A stretch of 64,000 nt of DNA. Origin: Oscillospiraceae bacterium (GTDB lineage Bacteria; Bacillota; Clostridia; Oscillospirales; Ruminococcaceae). Shown here in pieces: positions 26,205-35,742 of this stretch. Both the position numbers and the translations under genes were made by a program. A model generated the notes under the pieces. It saw nothing but the letters and a program-made list of their open reading frames with translations. It ran no database searches and was not told where the DNA came from. Location of the stretch: contig JAISZR010000003.1 of the NCBI GenBank assembly GCA_031284525.1, forward strand, positions 1 to 64,000. Reading direction: 5' to 3'. The stretch's first letter is position 1. Each line of letters opens with the position of its first letter.

Positions 26205-27881
26205 CTATTTTTTCCCTTCAAATCCCTTTATCAAGTCTTCGCGCTCATGTTCCCTCAGTTTTTTTAACACCTCCTGCATAGGGTATTTTTCAGTGTTTCT
26301 TGGGAAGCCCATTGCGCATTTATAAAAAGTGGCGGCATCCTCAATTGCGCCCAGTTCGACGCAGATCCTAGCAAATATGATGTCTTTTTCTGGACTTTCA
26401 TCAAGTGTTTTCAAATTGGGCAAAAGGCTTTCGAATTTTCCCTCGGTCCAAAGTTTCAACCACTCCTTGTTTTCAACAAATATACTGGCTATTTTACGCT
26501 CTATCGGCGCGTATGACTCGGTCATATCCAAAAACGTTTTTGGGATCAGGCATTCTTTGTTTACCTGTGAATAAATAGCATCGTTAAAAATTTGTATTGC
26601 ATCAAAAACAAGCCCTTGTATGTAATAAACGAAACCTAGCATGGTTAATGCTTTCCGGAGGGATTCGTCGTCCCCTTCTTCAAAGCTAGCATCCATTTTT
26701 TCAGCGCACTCTGTCAAGCTATGGTTTGCAACATATTCTACTAACCCTCTCTCAAGAATAAAATTATATTCCTCCTGGTCACAAGGAAGTGTTTCTTTGA
26801 GTAGTTTTTGCAGGTAATTTTCTCCTATTCTGTTAGTGTTTTTGTTGTTATAAACAAAGCGGACCAGCCAGAACAAAGCTTCATTTGTGTGACCTTGGTT
26901 TTCTGCAAAATGAAATCTGATCAGATTTGCGAAATAGCACTGAAGGTTGTCAACATCGGGCAAGTAGCTTCCATACGCGGTGACGGAGAAGTAATTCACA
27001 AAGACATCTTCATAATTCTGCTTGATGAAATCTCCCACTTCATCTTCTAGAAGGAATTTTTGCAGATATTCAAAGAGTTTCGGTGCGAATTTTGCAATTG
27101 TCGGCAGACCATAAAGCCTTCGTGACATGCCGAGAACAACTAAGATGAAGGCCTCTTTTGCAAACTCGTTATTCTCTCTCAAAGCGGCGAAGATTTCTTT
27201 TAAGAAAACAAAATATTTGTCAAGCTGTGCCACACTAATCGGTTCGAGCATCTCATCCACTTCTTCAAAAGTCACTAAGCAAGCGGCAGTCGTATGGACT
27301 TTTTGTGCCATCAAATAGGCCTCTATGTCAAAGGCCATCCTAGCCATTTCAAAACTTTGCCGTTCATCAAATTTGAGGTTCTCTCGCAAAAATTCGGTCC
27401 TATATATCTTGTTATAGAGTAGTGGCAACATATTTTTACGGACGGCTTCTCTAAAGATTGCCCACCTAGAATAAGAGCAGTTTGAAACGGATTCTAAAAA
27501 TCTCAATTGCAGCTTTTGTTTTTCTAATTGCACTCCAAAACAGACGATATCTGAATGAAAGTTAAGTGCGTAATCCAAGGTTAATTTAAAAGCATCTTCA
27601 TCCAAAGTTTTCATTTCTGGGCTACAAAAGTATAGATAATCAGCTTCTGAAGTTTCGATGATCTTATTATATGTGCTGGCTAAATTGCCATGCAACTCGT
27701 TTATCTTAATTTTGCCTGTCTTAGTGTCCAAGAACTCTCGGTTTGTGCGGCTCATTCCGTCATCAACAATAGTTAAAGATATGTTGTCCCCATAATTTCC
27801 CATCAGAACTCTGTCCGTGAAAGAAGCCACATTTACGGATTTCTTTTTCACCAAAAAAACAAGTTCCATTTTCAGTGCCAT
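26205..27881 (-). CDS. Glycosyltransferase-like protein with helical repeat C-terminus
   Basis: A 558-residue protein. The first 220 residues look like a family 2 glycosyltransferase core: LTIVDDGMSRTNREFL fits the nucleotide-sugar DDG motif, followed by LASTYNKIIETSEADYLYF. The usual second Asp and the ED/QxxRW region are not clear, so it may be inactive or divergent. From about 225 the protein is alpha-helical, with TPR-like pairs near 430-540 (AFKLTLDYALN is an early helix; GAIEDAATFYKCAMGFP is late). No membrane helix or signal peptide is seen. Upstream is yqhQ and downstream an ABC exporter. A link between glycosylation and export is speculative. Confidence 0.5.
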   Translation of the reverse strand: MALKMELVFLVKKKSVNVASFTDRVLMGNYGDNISLTIVDDGMSRTNREFLDTKTGKIKINELHGNLASTYNKIIETSEADYLYFCSPEMKTLDEDAFKLTLDYALNFHSDIVCFGVQLEKQKLQLRFLESVSNCSYSRWAIFREAVRKNMLPLLYNKIYRTEFLRENLKFDERQSFEMARMAFDIEAYLMAQKVHTTAACLVTFEEVDEMLEPISVAQLDKYFVFLKEIFAALRENNEFAKEAFILVVLGMSRRLYGLPTIAKFAPKLFEYLQKFLLEDEVGDFIKQNYEDVFVNYFSVTAYGSYLPDVDNLQCYFANLIRFHFAENQGHTNEALFWLVRFVYNNKNTNRIGENYLQKLLKETLPCDQEEYNFILERGLVEYVANHSLTECAEKMDASFEEGDDESLRKALTMLGFVYYIQGLVFDAIQIFNDAIYSQVNKECLIPKTFLDMTESYAPIERKIASIFVENKEWLKLWTEGKFESLLPNLKTLDESPEKDIIFARICVELGAIEDAATFYKCAMGFPRNTEKYPMQEVLKKLREHEREDLIKGFEGKK

Positions 27882-27937
27882 TCTTTTTCACACCCTACCT
27901 GTTGGTTACGGCTTAGATCGCCGCTGCCGCAACTTCA

Positions 27938-28837
27938 TTACCAATTATCTTTATCGAGTTCCGTGTGCGCTAACACACCTCTTAGGGCCTCAATTGCCAC
28001 TTCGATTTGTTTGTCATCTGGTTCACTTGTTGTGATTCGCTGCAACCAAAGGCCGGGGGCAGAGACAATACGTGCCAAAGCGCCATCATGGCGACCCACC
28101 AACTTAATAATTTCGTAACTGATCCCGACCACAACTGGGAACAGCAGTAATTTGCTAACCATTCTGAGTGCTAAGTTCCCCCAGTGAAGCGGCGCGGAAA
28201 TAAGTATACTTATCAGTGTTGTGATAAGCAAGAAGTTTGTCCCGCATCTCGGGTGGAACCTGGTACATTCTCGCACATTTGCGGGAACGAGTTCTAATCC
28301 TTTTTCGTAACAAGCGATAGTTTTATGCTCCGCCCCGTGATATTCAAACAACCTTTTCATTTCTTTCAAAAGAGAAGTTGCCCACATATATGCGACCAAA
28401 ATCACAACTTTGATGCAACCCTCTATAACAGATTTTACCCAATTTCCGCTTTTGTGGGTGAGCGCCTTGGTCAAAAATTGGGGTAACCACGTAAAAATAC
28501 CAATCGAAAGTGCAACTCCCAAAACTGCTCCGACAACACCAACAAGAACCTTCGCCGCTTTAGTAGGTTCTTTTCCGTCTTCGTCTTCATAAAGTCCGGA
28601 TTTTTCCATCGACAAATTCAGATATTTATAACCGTCAATCATCATAACTACCATGTTAAAAAGCCCTCTGACGAACGGCATCTTAAAAAACTTATTAACT
28701 TTTTTGTTCTCAAACTGCTCAGTTTCTATTTTCCCGTCCGGCAACCTGCATGCCAGCACCGTTACTTTTTGACCACGCATTGCAATTCCTTCAATCACCG
28801 CTTGGCCACCTATTGCGGTTTTTTTAATTTCTTTCAT
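27938..28837 (-). CDS. yqhQ: YqhQ family membrane protein (DUF1385)
   Basis: A 299-residue membrane protein with the family signature IGGQAVIEGIAMRG at the N-terminus. FEYHGAEHKTIACYE lies near residue 165, followed by RFHPRCGTNFL. Helices lie at about 95-120, 135-155, 200-220 and 228-245. The HGAEHK and HPRCGT clusters suggest metal binding, but no function is settled for the family. GGGGAAAGGT at 28843-28852 selects ATG 28837; an ATG at 28855 has no ribosome site. It follows the sensor kinase stop by 2 bases. Confidence 0.88.
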   Translation of the reverse strand: MKEIKKTAIGGQAVIEGIAMRGQKVTVLACRLPDGKIETEQFENKKVNKFFKMPFVRGLFNMVVMMIDGYKYLNLSMEKSGLYEDEDGKEPTKAAKVLVGVVGAVLGVALSIGIFTWLPQFLTKALTHKSGNWVKSVIEGCIKVVILVAYMWATSLLKEMKRLFEYHGAEHKTIACYEKGLELVPANVRECTRFHPRCGTNFLLITTLISILISAPLHWGNLALRMVSKLLLFPVVVGISYEIIKLVGRHDGALARIVSAPGLWLQRITTSEPDDKQIEVAIEALRGVLAHTELDKDNW

Positions 28838-28839
28838 TT

Positions 28840-30267
28840 TTACCTTTCCCCACAAACCGGCAGCAAAATTTCTACTGCCGTTCCCCTTCCTTCTGTGCTA
28901 TTGACATTAAGCGTTCCACCATGCAGTGTGACAATTTCGTTAGCCACCGCAAGCCCAATTCCAGAACCACGTTTGGTATAGTTAGCCTTGAAAAATTTAG
29001 TTTTTACTTTTTCCAAATCCTCTTTTTTTATTCCGCAACCGCTGTCTGTTACTTTTACCCCAACGTAGCTAATGCTATCAAACCCCCCAAGAAAAGAGGA
29101 GATTTGAATAACTCCTCCCGCTTCTGTATATTTTAAAGCATTATCGATGATGTTTATCAAAACCTGCTTTAACCGGTTCACATCTGCCATAACCATAACG
29201 CTTTCATGCATATAAACGCCGCGATCAAACAGCAACTTCTTTTCCTCTCTCCTTGCGCGCTCTTCGAACATCCAAGCAGTATCTGCAACGAGCGTTAAAA
29301 TATTTACTTCTCTTTTTTCAAGCTTGGAACTTGTGTTTTGGAACCGTGAAAAATCCAAAAGTCCCTCAACCATCTTAGAAAGCCGATCCGTCTCGGCAAT
29401 AATAATCTTCATTCCTCTCTCCAGCATCCCTTTATCGTCGGCTTCATACGTAACAGTTTCCGCCCATCCTTTGATTGCCGTGAGTGGAGTGCGCAGTTCA
29501 TGGGAAACCGACGAAATAAATTCATTTTTCATCTTTTCGTTTTCACCCAGTTCCTCCGCCATTTTGTTTATCACATCACATAATTCTCCAACTTCATCAT
29601 TAGTTTTCTTCACAATTCGTGTTTTAAAATCACCCTTTGCGATTTTGTTTGCCGTGCGGCTAATAGTCCATATTGTGTTAACGATTGAGCTTGTGAAGAA
29701 GGTGTTTGAAATAACCACAAAAACCAAAACGAGTCCTTCTATGGTCACCAAAATCCACATGATAACGTTTATTTGTTCGTTAACCTCATCCAGAGAAACC
29801 ATAGCTTGGAATGATCCGGATTTATCTTTTAGACTGTGTTCACACATCATGACTTTTTGTGTTCCAAAATCCATCGAGTATATCCTATTCTGTTTGTCTG
29901 TTTTCAGTTTTTTCTTGTTACGGCCCGCATATGTCGGGGTGAATCCGCTTGAGGTGGTTATAACTTTCCCTTTACCCTCATTACCATCTAGCAATAAAAG
30001 TTCCATCTTGTTATTTTCTCCGGCCTTTTTCATTAAGTCGATTATTTCATCGGACATTTCTTTGAACCAACCGTCACAGTTTTTCTTGTCAGACTGTTCA
30101 AGAAGAATGTCTATGGCGGCAAGTTGTGCTTCAATAAAATGCCGAATGTTGCTATAGAAAAATTCTTTGACATAAAGTTTACACATGGCAAAAATCGAAA
30201 CAAGCACGACCATAGTAGAGGCAAAGCTGGTGATTAAACCTTTGCGTGTTACTTTTGCCATTACCAA
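28840..30267 (-). CDS. Membrane sensor histidine kinase
   Basis: A 475-residue kinase. Helices at about 12-32 and 170-195 flank a roughly 140-residue extracytoplasmic sensor domain. A HAMP segment follows, then HisKA with the phospho-accepting His in SSVSHELRTPLTAI. The ATPase core has N (NIIDNALKYTEAGG), G1 (DSGCGI), F and G2 (GSGIGLAVANEIVTLHGG) boxes. The start is probably TTG 30267, 7 nt after GAGGTG, rather than the in-frame ATG 30261. It pairs with the regulator ending 31 bases upstream. The stimulus is unknown. The neighbours (plsY, yqhQ, exporter) suggest envelope sensing, which is inference. Confidence 0.93.
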   Translation of the reverse strand: MVMAKVTRKGLITSFASTMVVLVSIFAMCKLYVKEFFYSNIRHFIEAQLAAIDILLEQSDKKNCDGWFKEMSDEIIDLMKKAGENNKMELLLLDGNEGKGKVITTSSGFTPTYAGRNKKKLKTDKQNRIYSMDFGTQKVMMCEHSLKDKSGSFQAMVSLDEVNEQINVIMWILVTIEGLVLVFVVISNTFFTSSIVNTIWTISRTANKIAKGDFKTRIVKKTNDEVGELCDVINKMAEELGENEKMKNEFISSVSHELRTPLTAIKGWAETVTYEADDKGMLERGMKIIIAETDRLSKMVEGLLDFSRFQNTSSKLEKREVNILTLVADTAWMFEERARREEKKLLFDRGVYMHESVMVMADVNRLKQVLINIIDNALKYTEAGGVIQISSFLGGFDSISYVGVKVTDSGCGIKKEDLEKVKTKFFKANYTKRGSGIGLAVANEIVTLHGGTLNVNSTEGRGTAVEILLPVCGER

Positions 30268-30298
30268 TAGAAAACACCTCGCTGCCTTTTGCAAGCTA

Positions 30299-31006
30299 TT
30301 ACTCTTCCCACCTATAGCCTGTGCCCCAGACGGTGGATATATATTTAGGAGTTGACGGTTCGTCTTCGATCTTCATTCGAAGCCTTCGCATGCCCACGTC
30401 GACCAGCTTCCCGTCAGTGATTTTATCTTTTTTTAGGCCTTCCTCCAAGATCTGCGTTCTGCTAAGAGCGACATTCTTATTCTTGAGGAACAGTTCCATT
30501 ATAGTGTATTCTGTGGTTGTCAAATCTAGTAATTCCCCATCTCTAAACACGGCCTTCTTCCGCAAATCCATAATGAACGGCCCCGATTTTAAGATGTGAT
30601 TTTTTATTTCTTCGGTGGGTCTTGCGTCAACTGCCGAGATTCTCCTGCAAAGGGCGTCCACTCGGGCCAAGAGTTCAGAGGGACTAAATGGTTTTGTCAT
30701 ATAGTCGTCGGCTCCCATCATCAGCCCACTAACTTTATCCATCTCTTGTGATTTTGCAGAAAGCATAATGATTCCGATTGTGCTATCGATTTCTCTCACA
30801 TATTTGCAAACTTCAAATCCATCTTTGTGTGGCATCATTATGTCTAGGATTATAACATCCAAGCCATCACTTTTTCTTCGTTCGAATTCGTCAATTGCTT
30901 TTTGCCCATCGCAAACTGCCACAACTTCGTAACCGGCTCGCTGAAGATTAATAACAATAAACTCACGTATCGCTGCTTCATCTTCGGCAATCAATATTTT
31001 TCGCAA
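30299..31006 (-). CDS. OmpR/PhoB-type response regulator
   Basis: A 235-residue regulator. The receiver domain has the acidic pair EDE (about 9-11), the phosphorylation site in VIILDIMMPHKDGFE, and the switch residues S/T in IMLSAK and the K in MTKPFSPSELLARV. The C-terminal winged helix carries LTTTEYTIMELFLKNKN and the VDVGMRRLRMKIE recognition region, ending STVWGTGYRWEE. GGGGGAGA 7 nt upstream selects TTG 31006, which directly follows the plsY stop. It is co-transcribed with the kinase. Confidence 0.94.
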   Translation of the reverse strand: MRKILIAEDEAAIREFIVINLQRAGYEVVAVCDGQKAIDEFERRKSDGLDVIILDIMMPHKDGFEVCKYVREIDSTIGIIMLSAKSQEMDKVSGLMMGADDYMTKPFSPSELLARVDALCRRISAVDARPTEEIKNHILKSGPFIMDLRKKAVFRDGELLDLTTTEYTIMELFLKNKNVALSRTQILEEGLKKDKITDGKLVDVGMRRLRMKIEDEPSTPKYISTVWGTGYRWEE

Positions 31007-31008
31007 GA

Positions 31009-31650
31009 TTAGTTCTCCCCCTTTCCCTTCCACTCATCCCTCAATTTCACCAATTCTGCCGAGAGATCTAGGCCCTTGAGATGCCTCCAAATCACTATTG
31101 CGGCCATGATACAAACGAATAAAAATTCCAAACTAAATCCGTCATTCAAAAGTGCCCACACAATATAGATAAGTGGGAGACTGACCGCTGCACCAACTGA
31201 CCCAACCCCCACATTTTTCGTTTTTATTGCCAGCAAAATGAACACAGCAAAGATTGCTGAAAGGATAAGTGGATTAAGCAGTAGCAAGCCTCCTGCCGCA
31301 GTTGCCACGGCCTTCCCGCCTCTGAACTCGAAAAATATGGGAAAGCAATGCCCCAAAATGGCGGCAATCAAATTCAGATAGTCCAAAGACATGCTAGGTG
31401 TTTCTAAGAATTTGGCACATAGCAGCCTGCCAAGTCCTATTGCAGCAATCCCTTTAGCCACATCTATAATTAAAACAATTACTCCAAGCCTTATTCCAAA
31501 AATACGTGCTACATTTGTCGCTCCTGCGTTTTTACTTCCTAAATCACGAACATCCCTTTTTTTAACTTTTTTTGCGAGCAAAACTGCCACGTTAATGCTG
31601 CCGATTAGGTAGGAAAGCAACATAGATACCGCGCACCTCAAAAATACCAT
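31009..31650 (-). CDS. plsY: Acyl-phosphate:glycerol-3-phosphate acyltransferase
   Basis: PlsY transfers an acyl chain from acyl-phosphate to glycerol-3-phosphate at the membrane, the first acylation of phospholipid synthesis. All three conserved motifs are present: SYLIGSINVAV, GSKNAGATNVAR, and GHCFPIFFEFRGGKAVATAAG. Five hydrophobic helices are visible in 213 residues, the usual length. AAAGGGG stands 10 nt before ATG 31650. der lies just upstream and the two-component regulator directly downstream. Confidence 0.95.
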   Translation of the reverse strand: MVFLRCAVSMLLSYLIGSINVAVLLAKKVKKRDVRDLGSKNAGATNVARIFGIRLGVIVLIIDVAKGIAAIGLGRLLCAKFLETPSMSLDYLNLIAAILGHCFPIFFEFRGGKAVATAAGGLLLLNPLILSAIFAVFILLAIKTKNVGVGSVGAAVSLPLIYIVWALLNDGFSLEFLFVCIMAAIVIWRHLKGLDLSAELVKLRDEWKGKGEN

Positions 31651-31670
31651 TATTTTTGATTCCCCTTTTC

Positions 31671-33005
31671 CTATTCTTGTTTTCCCTTTTCTCTTCTTTC
31701 GCGTGCAATAAGGATAAGTGGTGTCAAGTTCAATTCAAAGACTTTGCGAATTTGATTTTCCAGATATCTCTTGTATGAAGGACGCAACAAATTCAAATGG
31801 TTCACAAAGACCACAAAAGTTGGTGGATTCACCCCGATTTGTGTAATATAATAAATTTTAAGATGCCTTCCTCTATCGGAAGGTGGTTGGACTTTTGTCA
31901 CGGCTTCGGCGAGCATGGCGTTTAAAGTTCCAGTTGCGATTCTTCTTGAATTTTGGTCATAAACACGTTTTATTGCCTCAAAAATGGTGTCTATCCGTTG
32001 CCCTGTCTTTACGGAAACGAAGCAAAACGGAACATACGACATGAAAGCGAATGTTGCTTCCAGCCTCCCTTTGTAGTCGTTAATTGTCTTCGCTTCCTTC
32101 TCGAGCATATCCCACTTGTTAACTACGATGATAATGGCCTTTCCCTTTCCGTGCGTATACCCAGCTATCTTTGTATCCTGTTCAGAAGGGCCTTCGTTGG
32201 CATCAATAAGCATCAAGCAGACATCCGAGTTATCCACAGCTTTGAACGCTCTAATTACGCTGAAGTATTCCAAGTCCTCTTCAACCCGTTTTTTTTTCCT
32301 AATTCCGGCTGTATCAACAAACACAAAGCGCCCATGTTTGTTTTCTATCAACGTGTCTGTAGCGTCTCTTGTTGTTCCGGCGACTTCCGAGACAATCGTT
32401 CGCTCTTCATTTGAAATCCGGTTAACCAACGAAGACTTTCCAACATTTGGTCTTCCCACCACAGAAATTTTCAAAGGTTTTTCCCCAACCGCTTGGCTAC
32501 CCACAAAATTGACGTGTGCGAAAACGGCGTCAAGAAGGTCTCCAATTCCGTATCCCTGCGTTGCCGAGACTTCAAGCAATTTGTCAAAACCGAGATTATA
32601 AAATTCATAAAACTCTGGTGCCGGCTCGCCCAAATGATCACATTTGTTCACGGCAACCATCACCGGTTTGTTAATTCTCCTTAGCATTTCGGCGATTTCT
32701 GAATCTTGGGCTGTGATTCCTGTTTTAAGATCTACCACAAAAATAATAACATCTGCCTGTTCAATCGCGATCTCCACTTGGTGCTTTATTTGACCTAACA
32801 TTACATCGTGTGAATGAATATCCAATCCACCGGTATCCACAAGGGAAACAGTTTTGTTTTGCCATTCACAGTCTCCGTAAATCCTATCTCTAGTAACGCC
32901 TGGAACATCCATGGTAATCGATTTTCTTTCGCCCACAAGCCTGTTAAAGAGCGCAGACTTCCCGACGTTGGCTCTTCCCACAATCGCAACAATTGGCATA
33001 GCCAT
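31671..33005 (-). CDS. der: Ribosome-assembly GTPase Der (EngA)
   Basis: Der has two tandem GTPase domains and a KH-like C-terminus and helps mature the 50S subunit. G1 appears twice (GRANVGKSALFN and GRPNVGKSSLVN), as do DTGG/DTAG (G3) and NKCD/NKWD (G4). The C-terminal domain (about 350-440) ends in a basic tail. First-domain G1 has Ala where Pro is usual. The N-terminus MAMPIVAIVG fits ATG 33005, although neither this nor ATG 33032 has a clear ribosome site. The promoter at 33055-33083 supports a start here as the first gene of the minus-strand block. Confidence 0.94.
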   Translation of the reverse strand: MAMPIVAIVGRANVGKSALFNRLVGERKSITMDVPGVTRDRIYGDCEWQNKTVSLVDTGGLDIHSHDVMLGQIKHQVEIAIEQADVIIFVVDLKTGITAQDSEIAEMLRRINKPVMVAVNKCDHLGEPAPEFYEFYNLGFDKLLEVSATQGYGIGDLLDAVFAHVNFVGSQAVGEKPLKISVVGRPNVGKSSLVNRISNEERTIVSEVAGTTRDATDTLIENKHGRFVFVDTAGIRKKKRVEEDLEYFSVIRAFKAVDNSDVCLMLIDANEGPSEQDTKIAGYTHGKGKAIIIVVNKWDMLEKEAKTINDYKGRLEATFAFMSYVPFCFVSVKTGQRIDTIFEAIKRVYDQNSRRIATGTLNAMLAEAVTKVQPPSDRGRHLKIYYITQIGVNPPTFVVFVNHLNLLRPSYKRYLENQIRKVFELNLTPLILIARERREKGKQE

Positions 33006-33054
33006 TTTTATTTCACGCATCCATTCAGTCATCCCGGCTTACTTACCGGATAAA

Positions 33055-33083
33055 ATTGTACCACAAACCCCAGCTTTTCACAA
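33055..33083 (-). promoter_or_regulatory. Promoter for der operon
   Basis: On the minus strand TTGTGA and TACAAT are spaced 17 nt apart, giving a transcript start near 33047. It is the likely head of the der-plsY-regulator-kinase-yqhQ block. Confidence 0.6.
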
Positions 33084-33220
33084 GCCTCAAATCAGATGTA
33101 TCCTCTGTCCACCTCTATAGCGTACTTAAAACTCAAGTGTAGTTTCATTAGCCCGACTTATTTCTTGAAGTTGACTTTTGGGGGCAAAAATGCGGTCAAT
33201 TCACGGGAGTTGGGTATTTT

Positions 33221-33249
33221 TTGCTTTCCGAATGAAAGTGTGATAAAAT
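33221..33249 (+). promoter_or_regulatory. Promoter for the 33.3-38.5 kb plus-strand block
   Basis: TTGCTT and TAAAAT are spaced by 17 nt. TAAAAT ends 36 bases before ATG 33286, with GGGAGGGG as ribosome site. It is divergent from the der promoter. Confidence 0.65.
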
Positions 33250-33285
33250 GAGGCTGTTAAACTATTAAAAACTGGGAGGGGCTAT

Positions 33286-33777
33286 ATGGCAACAAATAAG
33301 ATTGATGAACTGCTAAACATTCTCGAGCATATGCTCACCAAAGGAGTGAAAGTTCCCCTTTCTGGGGGCAGGGCTTTGGTTTATGTAGGGGAAGCTGTTG
33401 AGATTTTGGAAGAGATTCGTGAGAGTTTGCCCAGTGAAATTCGAATTGCGGGGGATGTGGCTGAGCGTGAGGAAGCGATCTTAGAGAACGCGCGAAAGAG
33501 CGCTCAAATGGCGATCCAAAGAGCTGAAGAGAAGGCCAACCTTTTGGTGAGTGAAGAAGAGATTCTGCAGAGGGCCATGAAAAAGGCGCAAGAAGTGGTA
33601 GCTGAGGCAACAATCAGTGCAAAGGACATAAAAGCTGAAACATATGAGCATTTGAGTGATCTTTTGGACAGCACGGAAAATGGTTTGCTGGGATGTTTGA
33701 ACGATATCAAAAACACCAAGAGTATTCTTAAACAAAACGGCGGAAGGCAAAGTGACATCCGGCTTGCAAAAAGTTAG
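33286..33777 (+). CDS. Coiled-coil protein, ATP synthase E/H subunit-like
   Basis: A 163-residue soluble protein. Residues 1-50 contain a short conserved block (LLNILEHMLTKG..VPLSGGRALV) known from an uncharacterised Clostridia family. Residues 55-130 form an Ala/Glu/Lys-rich coiled coil resembling V-type ATPase subunit E/H or DivIVA stalks, but there are no other ATPase genes nearby. The strong promoter and ribosome site argue that it is expressed. Its end overlaps the following membrane gene by 26 bases. Confidence 0.6.
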   Translation: MATNKIDELLNILEHMLTKGVKVPLSGGRALVYVGEAVEILEEIRESLPSEIRIAGDVAEREEAILENARKSAQMAIQRAEEKANLLVSEEEILQRAMKKAQEVVAEATISAKDIKAETYEHLSDLLDSTENGLLGCLNDIKNTKSILKQNGGRQSDIRLAKS

Positions 33778-34357
33778 TGTGCGGGTAAGGAAGTTAACCT
33801 ACTTTGCACTCACCTTGGCGCTGGTGATTGTGTTGGGTAGTGTTAAAGTTTCAGTTTTTTGGGCTGTTGGCGGTGGGTCTGTGACCCTTTTTAGTATGGT
33901 TCCGATAGTTTGTGGTAGCGTTAAATATGGTTCGCGCTTTGGGGTGCTGCTGGGAATCTGCTGTGGGCTTTTTAAGTTACAAGTGGGCTTTGGAAGGTTA
34001 GTTGCTTTTGGTGCGATGCGGTTTTGGCTGAGTGTTTTATTAGATTACCTGCTGAGTTATGGAGCAATTGGTCTCGCCGGCGCGTTTATGAATACAGGGA
34101 TCAGAAATCTACGTGCTAGACTCTCTTTTTGTGTTTTGAATGTTTTTTCACTGCGCTTTTTGGCTCACACGCTTTCCGGGGTGCTTGTTTGGAAGTCGCT
34201 GCTTATGGGAGCGAATAATTCGGGCAAAATATTCGTGGCGAGTGCATGTTATAATTTATCTTATTTAGTGCCGGAAATGCTCCTGACAATATTGGGAACA
34301 CAAGTTATCGTTTTTTATGCCAATGCTTTTGGGGGCGGATCAAAACAGAAATTATGA
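33752..34357 (+). CDS. ThiT-like ECF transporter substrate-binding (S) component
   Basis: A 201-residue protein with about six hydrophobic helices. AVGGGSVTLFSMVPIV and CYNLSYLVPEMLLTIL resemble motifs of the thiamine-specific S component ThiT, and LDYLLSYGAIGLAG fits its central region. ECF S components bind a vitamin and need the shared energising module EcfA-A'-T, which is not in this window. Thiamine is the likely but unproven substrate. GTG 33752 has GGAAGG 4 nt upstream. The gene overlaps its upstream neighbour and ends in ATGA with the MATE gene. Confidence 0.7.
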   Translation: MTSGLQKVSVRVRKLTYFALTLALVIVLGSVKVSVFWAVGGGSVTLFSMVPIVCGSVKYGSRFGVLLGICCGLFKLQVGFGRLVAFGAMRFWLSVLLDYLLSYGAIGLAGAFMNTGIRNLRARLSFCVLNVFSLRFLAHTLSGVLVWKSLLMGANNSGKIFVASACYNLSYLVPEMLLTILGTQVIVFYANAFGGGSKQKL

Positions 34358-35742
34358 ATTTAATTCTGGTCAAGGAGAAGTCATTTTATAAACTGTTATT
34401 AACCCTTGGGCTGCCCATGGCAGTGCAGGGCTTAGTTTCGTTCGCAATTAATATGACAGATGTCCTCATGGTGCAGCTTGTTGGCGAGAATGAGCTTGGT
34501 GCATGTACAATTGCGAGTTTACCGTTTGTTGTGTTTTTTTTTGTTATATCTGGTGTTAGTGGTGGCGCGTGTATGGTGTGTTCCCAGTATTACGGGCGAG
34601 GGGATATGCCTGCGATAAAAAAAGTTGTTGCTGTTGCGTTAAATGCAATCTTGTTGATAGGCGGTTGCCTTTCGCTTATTTTGGCCTTTTTCCCAAGGGG
34701 TGTTATGCAGCTGCTTACACATGATCAGGTTCTGGTCGGGATTGGGGCGCAATATCTTAAAATTGTGGCTCCGACATACGTTTTGACGGGATTTGTCGCA
34801 ACATACATGCTGGTAATGAGAAGTATCGGAGAGGTCAGATTTGCCCTGTTGTTAGAAATTGTAACATTGCTGCTCAATATCTTTTTGAATTATTTGTTGA
34901 TTTTTGGAAGATTGGGTTTCCCCGCGATGGGGGTTCAAGGTTCAGCGTGTGCAACACTTGTGGCGCGGGGAGTTGCATTCTTGCTTTGCATTTGGTTCTT
35001 AGAAAAGAAAGAAGAAAAGCTTGGTTTCAGGCTTCGTGATTTGTTTGCAAAAAAACAAGGTGTCGCCAAACGATTGTTTAGAGATATATATGCTGTTGTC
35101 GTGGGTGAATTTCTGTGGGGTTTGGGCCTTGCGATGAATAACGTAGTGTTTAGCAAAACGGGATCCAAAGAGCTAATTGCCGCCATCAGCGAGGTCAGTG
35201 TTTTTATGCAGTTCTCTGTTGTTTTCATCGTTGGGTTTGCGACCGCTGTTGAAGTGATAGTTGGTCAGCTTATAGGTCGTGGCGAACAGAAGAAACTTCC
35301 GGCGGTTGTCCGAACGGTAGTGTTGGTAGCGCTGGGGGTTGGTATTTTTTCGGCGGGGTTGACTTTGCTTGTCAGGGATCCTATTCTTAACATGGGGAAA
35401 TTGAGCGTGGGGACAAAGGCCCTTGCCTCTCGATTAATAGGGATAAATGCCGTGGTATTGCTGTTTCTAGCGGTTTCTAGTACCTGCATGACCGGGCTAT
35501 TGCGCGGCGGCGCGGATACGAAGGGAGTTCTTGTAATCGATACACTCTCTTTGTGGTTCTTTGCGGTGCCGTTAGCTTGGGTGGGCCTTCACCTTTTCAA
35601 ATGGGCTCCGGTTGTTGTTTATTTTTGCACCAGAGTTGATGTTTTTGTGAAACTTGTCTTTGCTTTTGTGCGGCTTAAAATTGGTGGCTGGGCAAAAGAG
35701 GTGACCCATATTCCTAGTGAGGGAATCCTTCATGAACAATGA
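34354..35742 (+). CDS. MATE family efflux transporter
   Basis: A 462-residue protein with twelve hydrophobic helices in two bundles. The N-terminal LGLPMAVQGLVSFAINMTDVLMV is the typical opening of the DinF/NorM families, followed by SGVSGGACMVCSQYYG in helix 2-3. These pumps export cationic drugs or metabolites against Na+ or H+. It starts in ATGA overlap with the ThiT-like gene, and its end overlaps the cysteine desulfurase gene by 11 bases. Confidence 0.92.
   Translation: MNLILVKEKSFYKLLLTLGLPMAVQGLVSFAINMTDVLMVQLVGENELGACTIASLPFVVFFFVISGVSGGACMVCSQYYGRGDMPAIKKVVAVALNAILLIGGCLSLILAFFPRGVMQLLTHDQVLVGIGAQYLKIVAPTYVLTGFVATYMLVMRSIGEVRFALLLEIVTLLLNIFLNYLLIFGRLGFPAMGVQGSACATLVARGVAFLLCIWFLEKKEEKLGFRLRDLFAKKQGVAKRLFRDIYAVVVGEFLWGLGLAMNNVVFSKTGSKELIAAISEVSVFMQFSVVFIVGFATAVEVIVGQLIGRGEQKKLPAVVRTVVLVALGVGIFSAGLTLLVRDPILNMGKLSVGTKALASRLIGINAVVLLFLAVSSTCMTGLLRGGADTKGVLVIDTLSLWFFAVPLAWVGLHLFKWAPVVVYFCTRVDVFVKLVFAFVRLKIGGWAKEVTHIPSEGILHEQ

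Noticed and set aside
29324-30157. 277-residue plus-strand frame
   Set aside because: It lies entirely antisense to the histidine kinase, which has all catalytic motifs.
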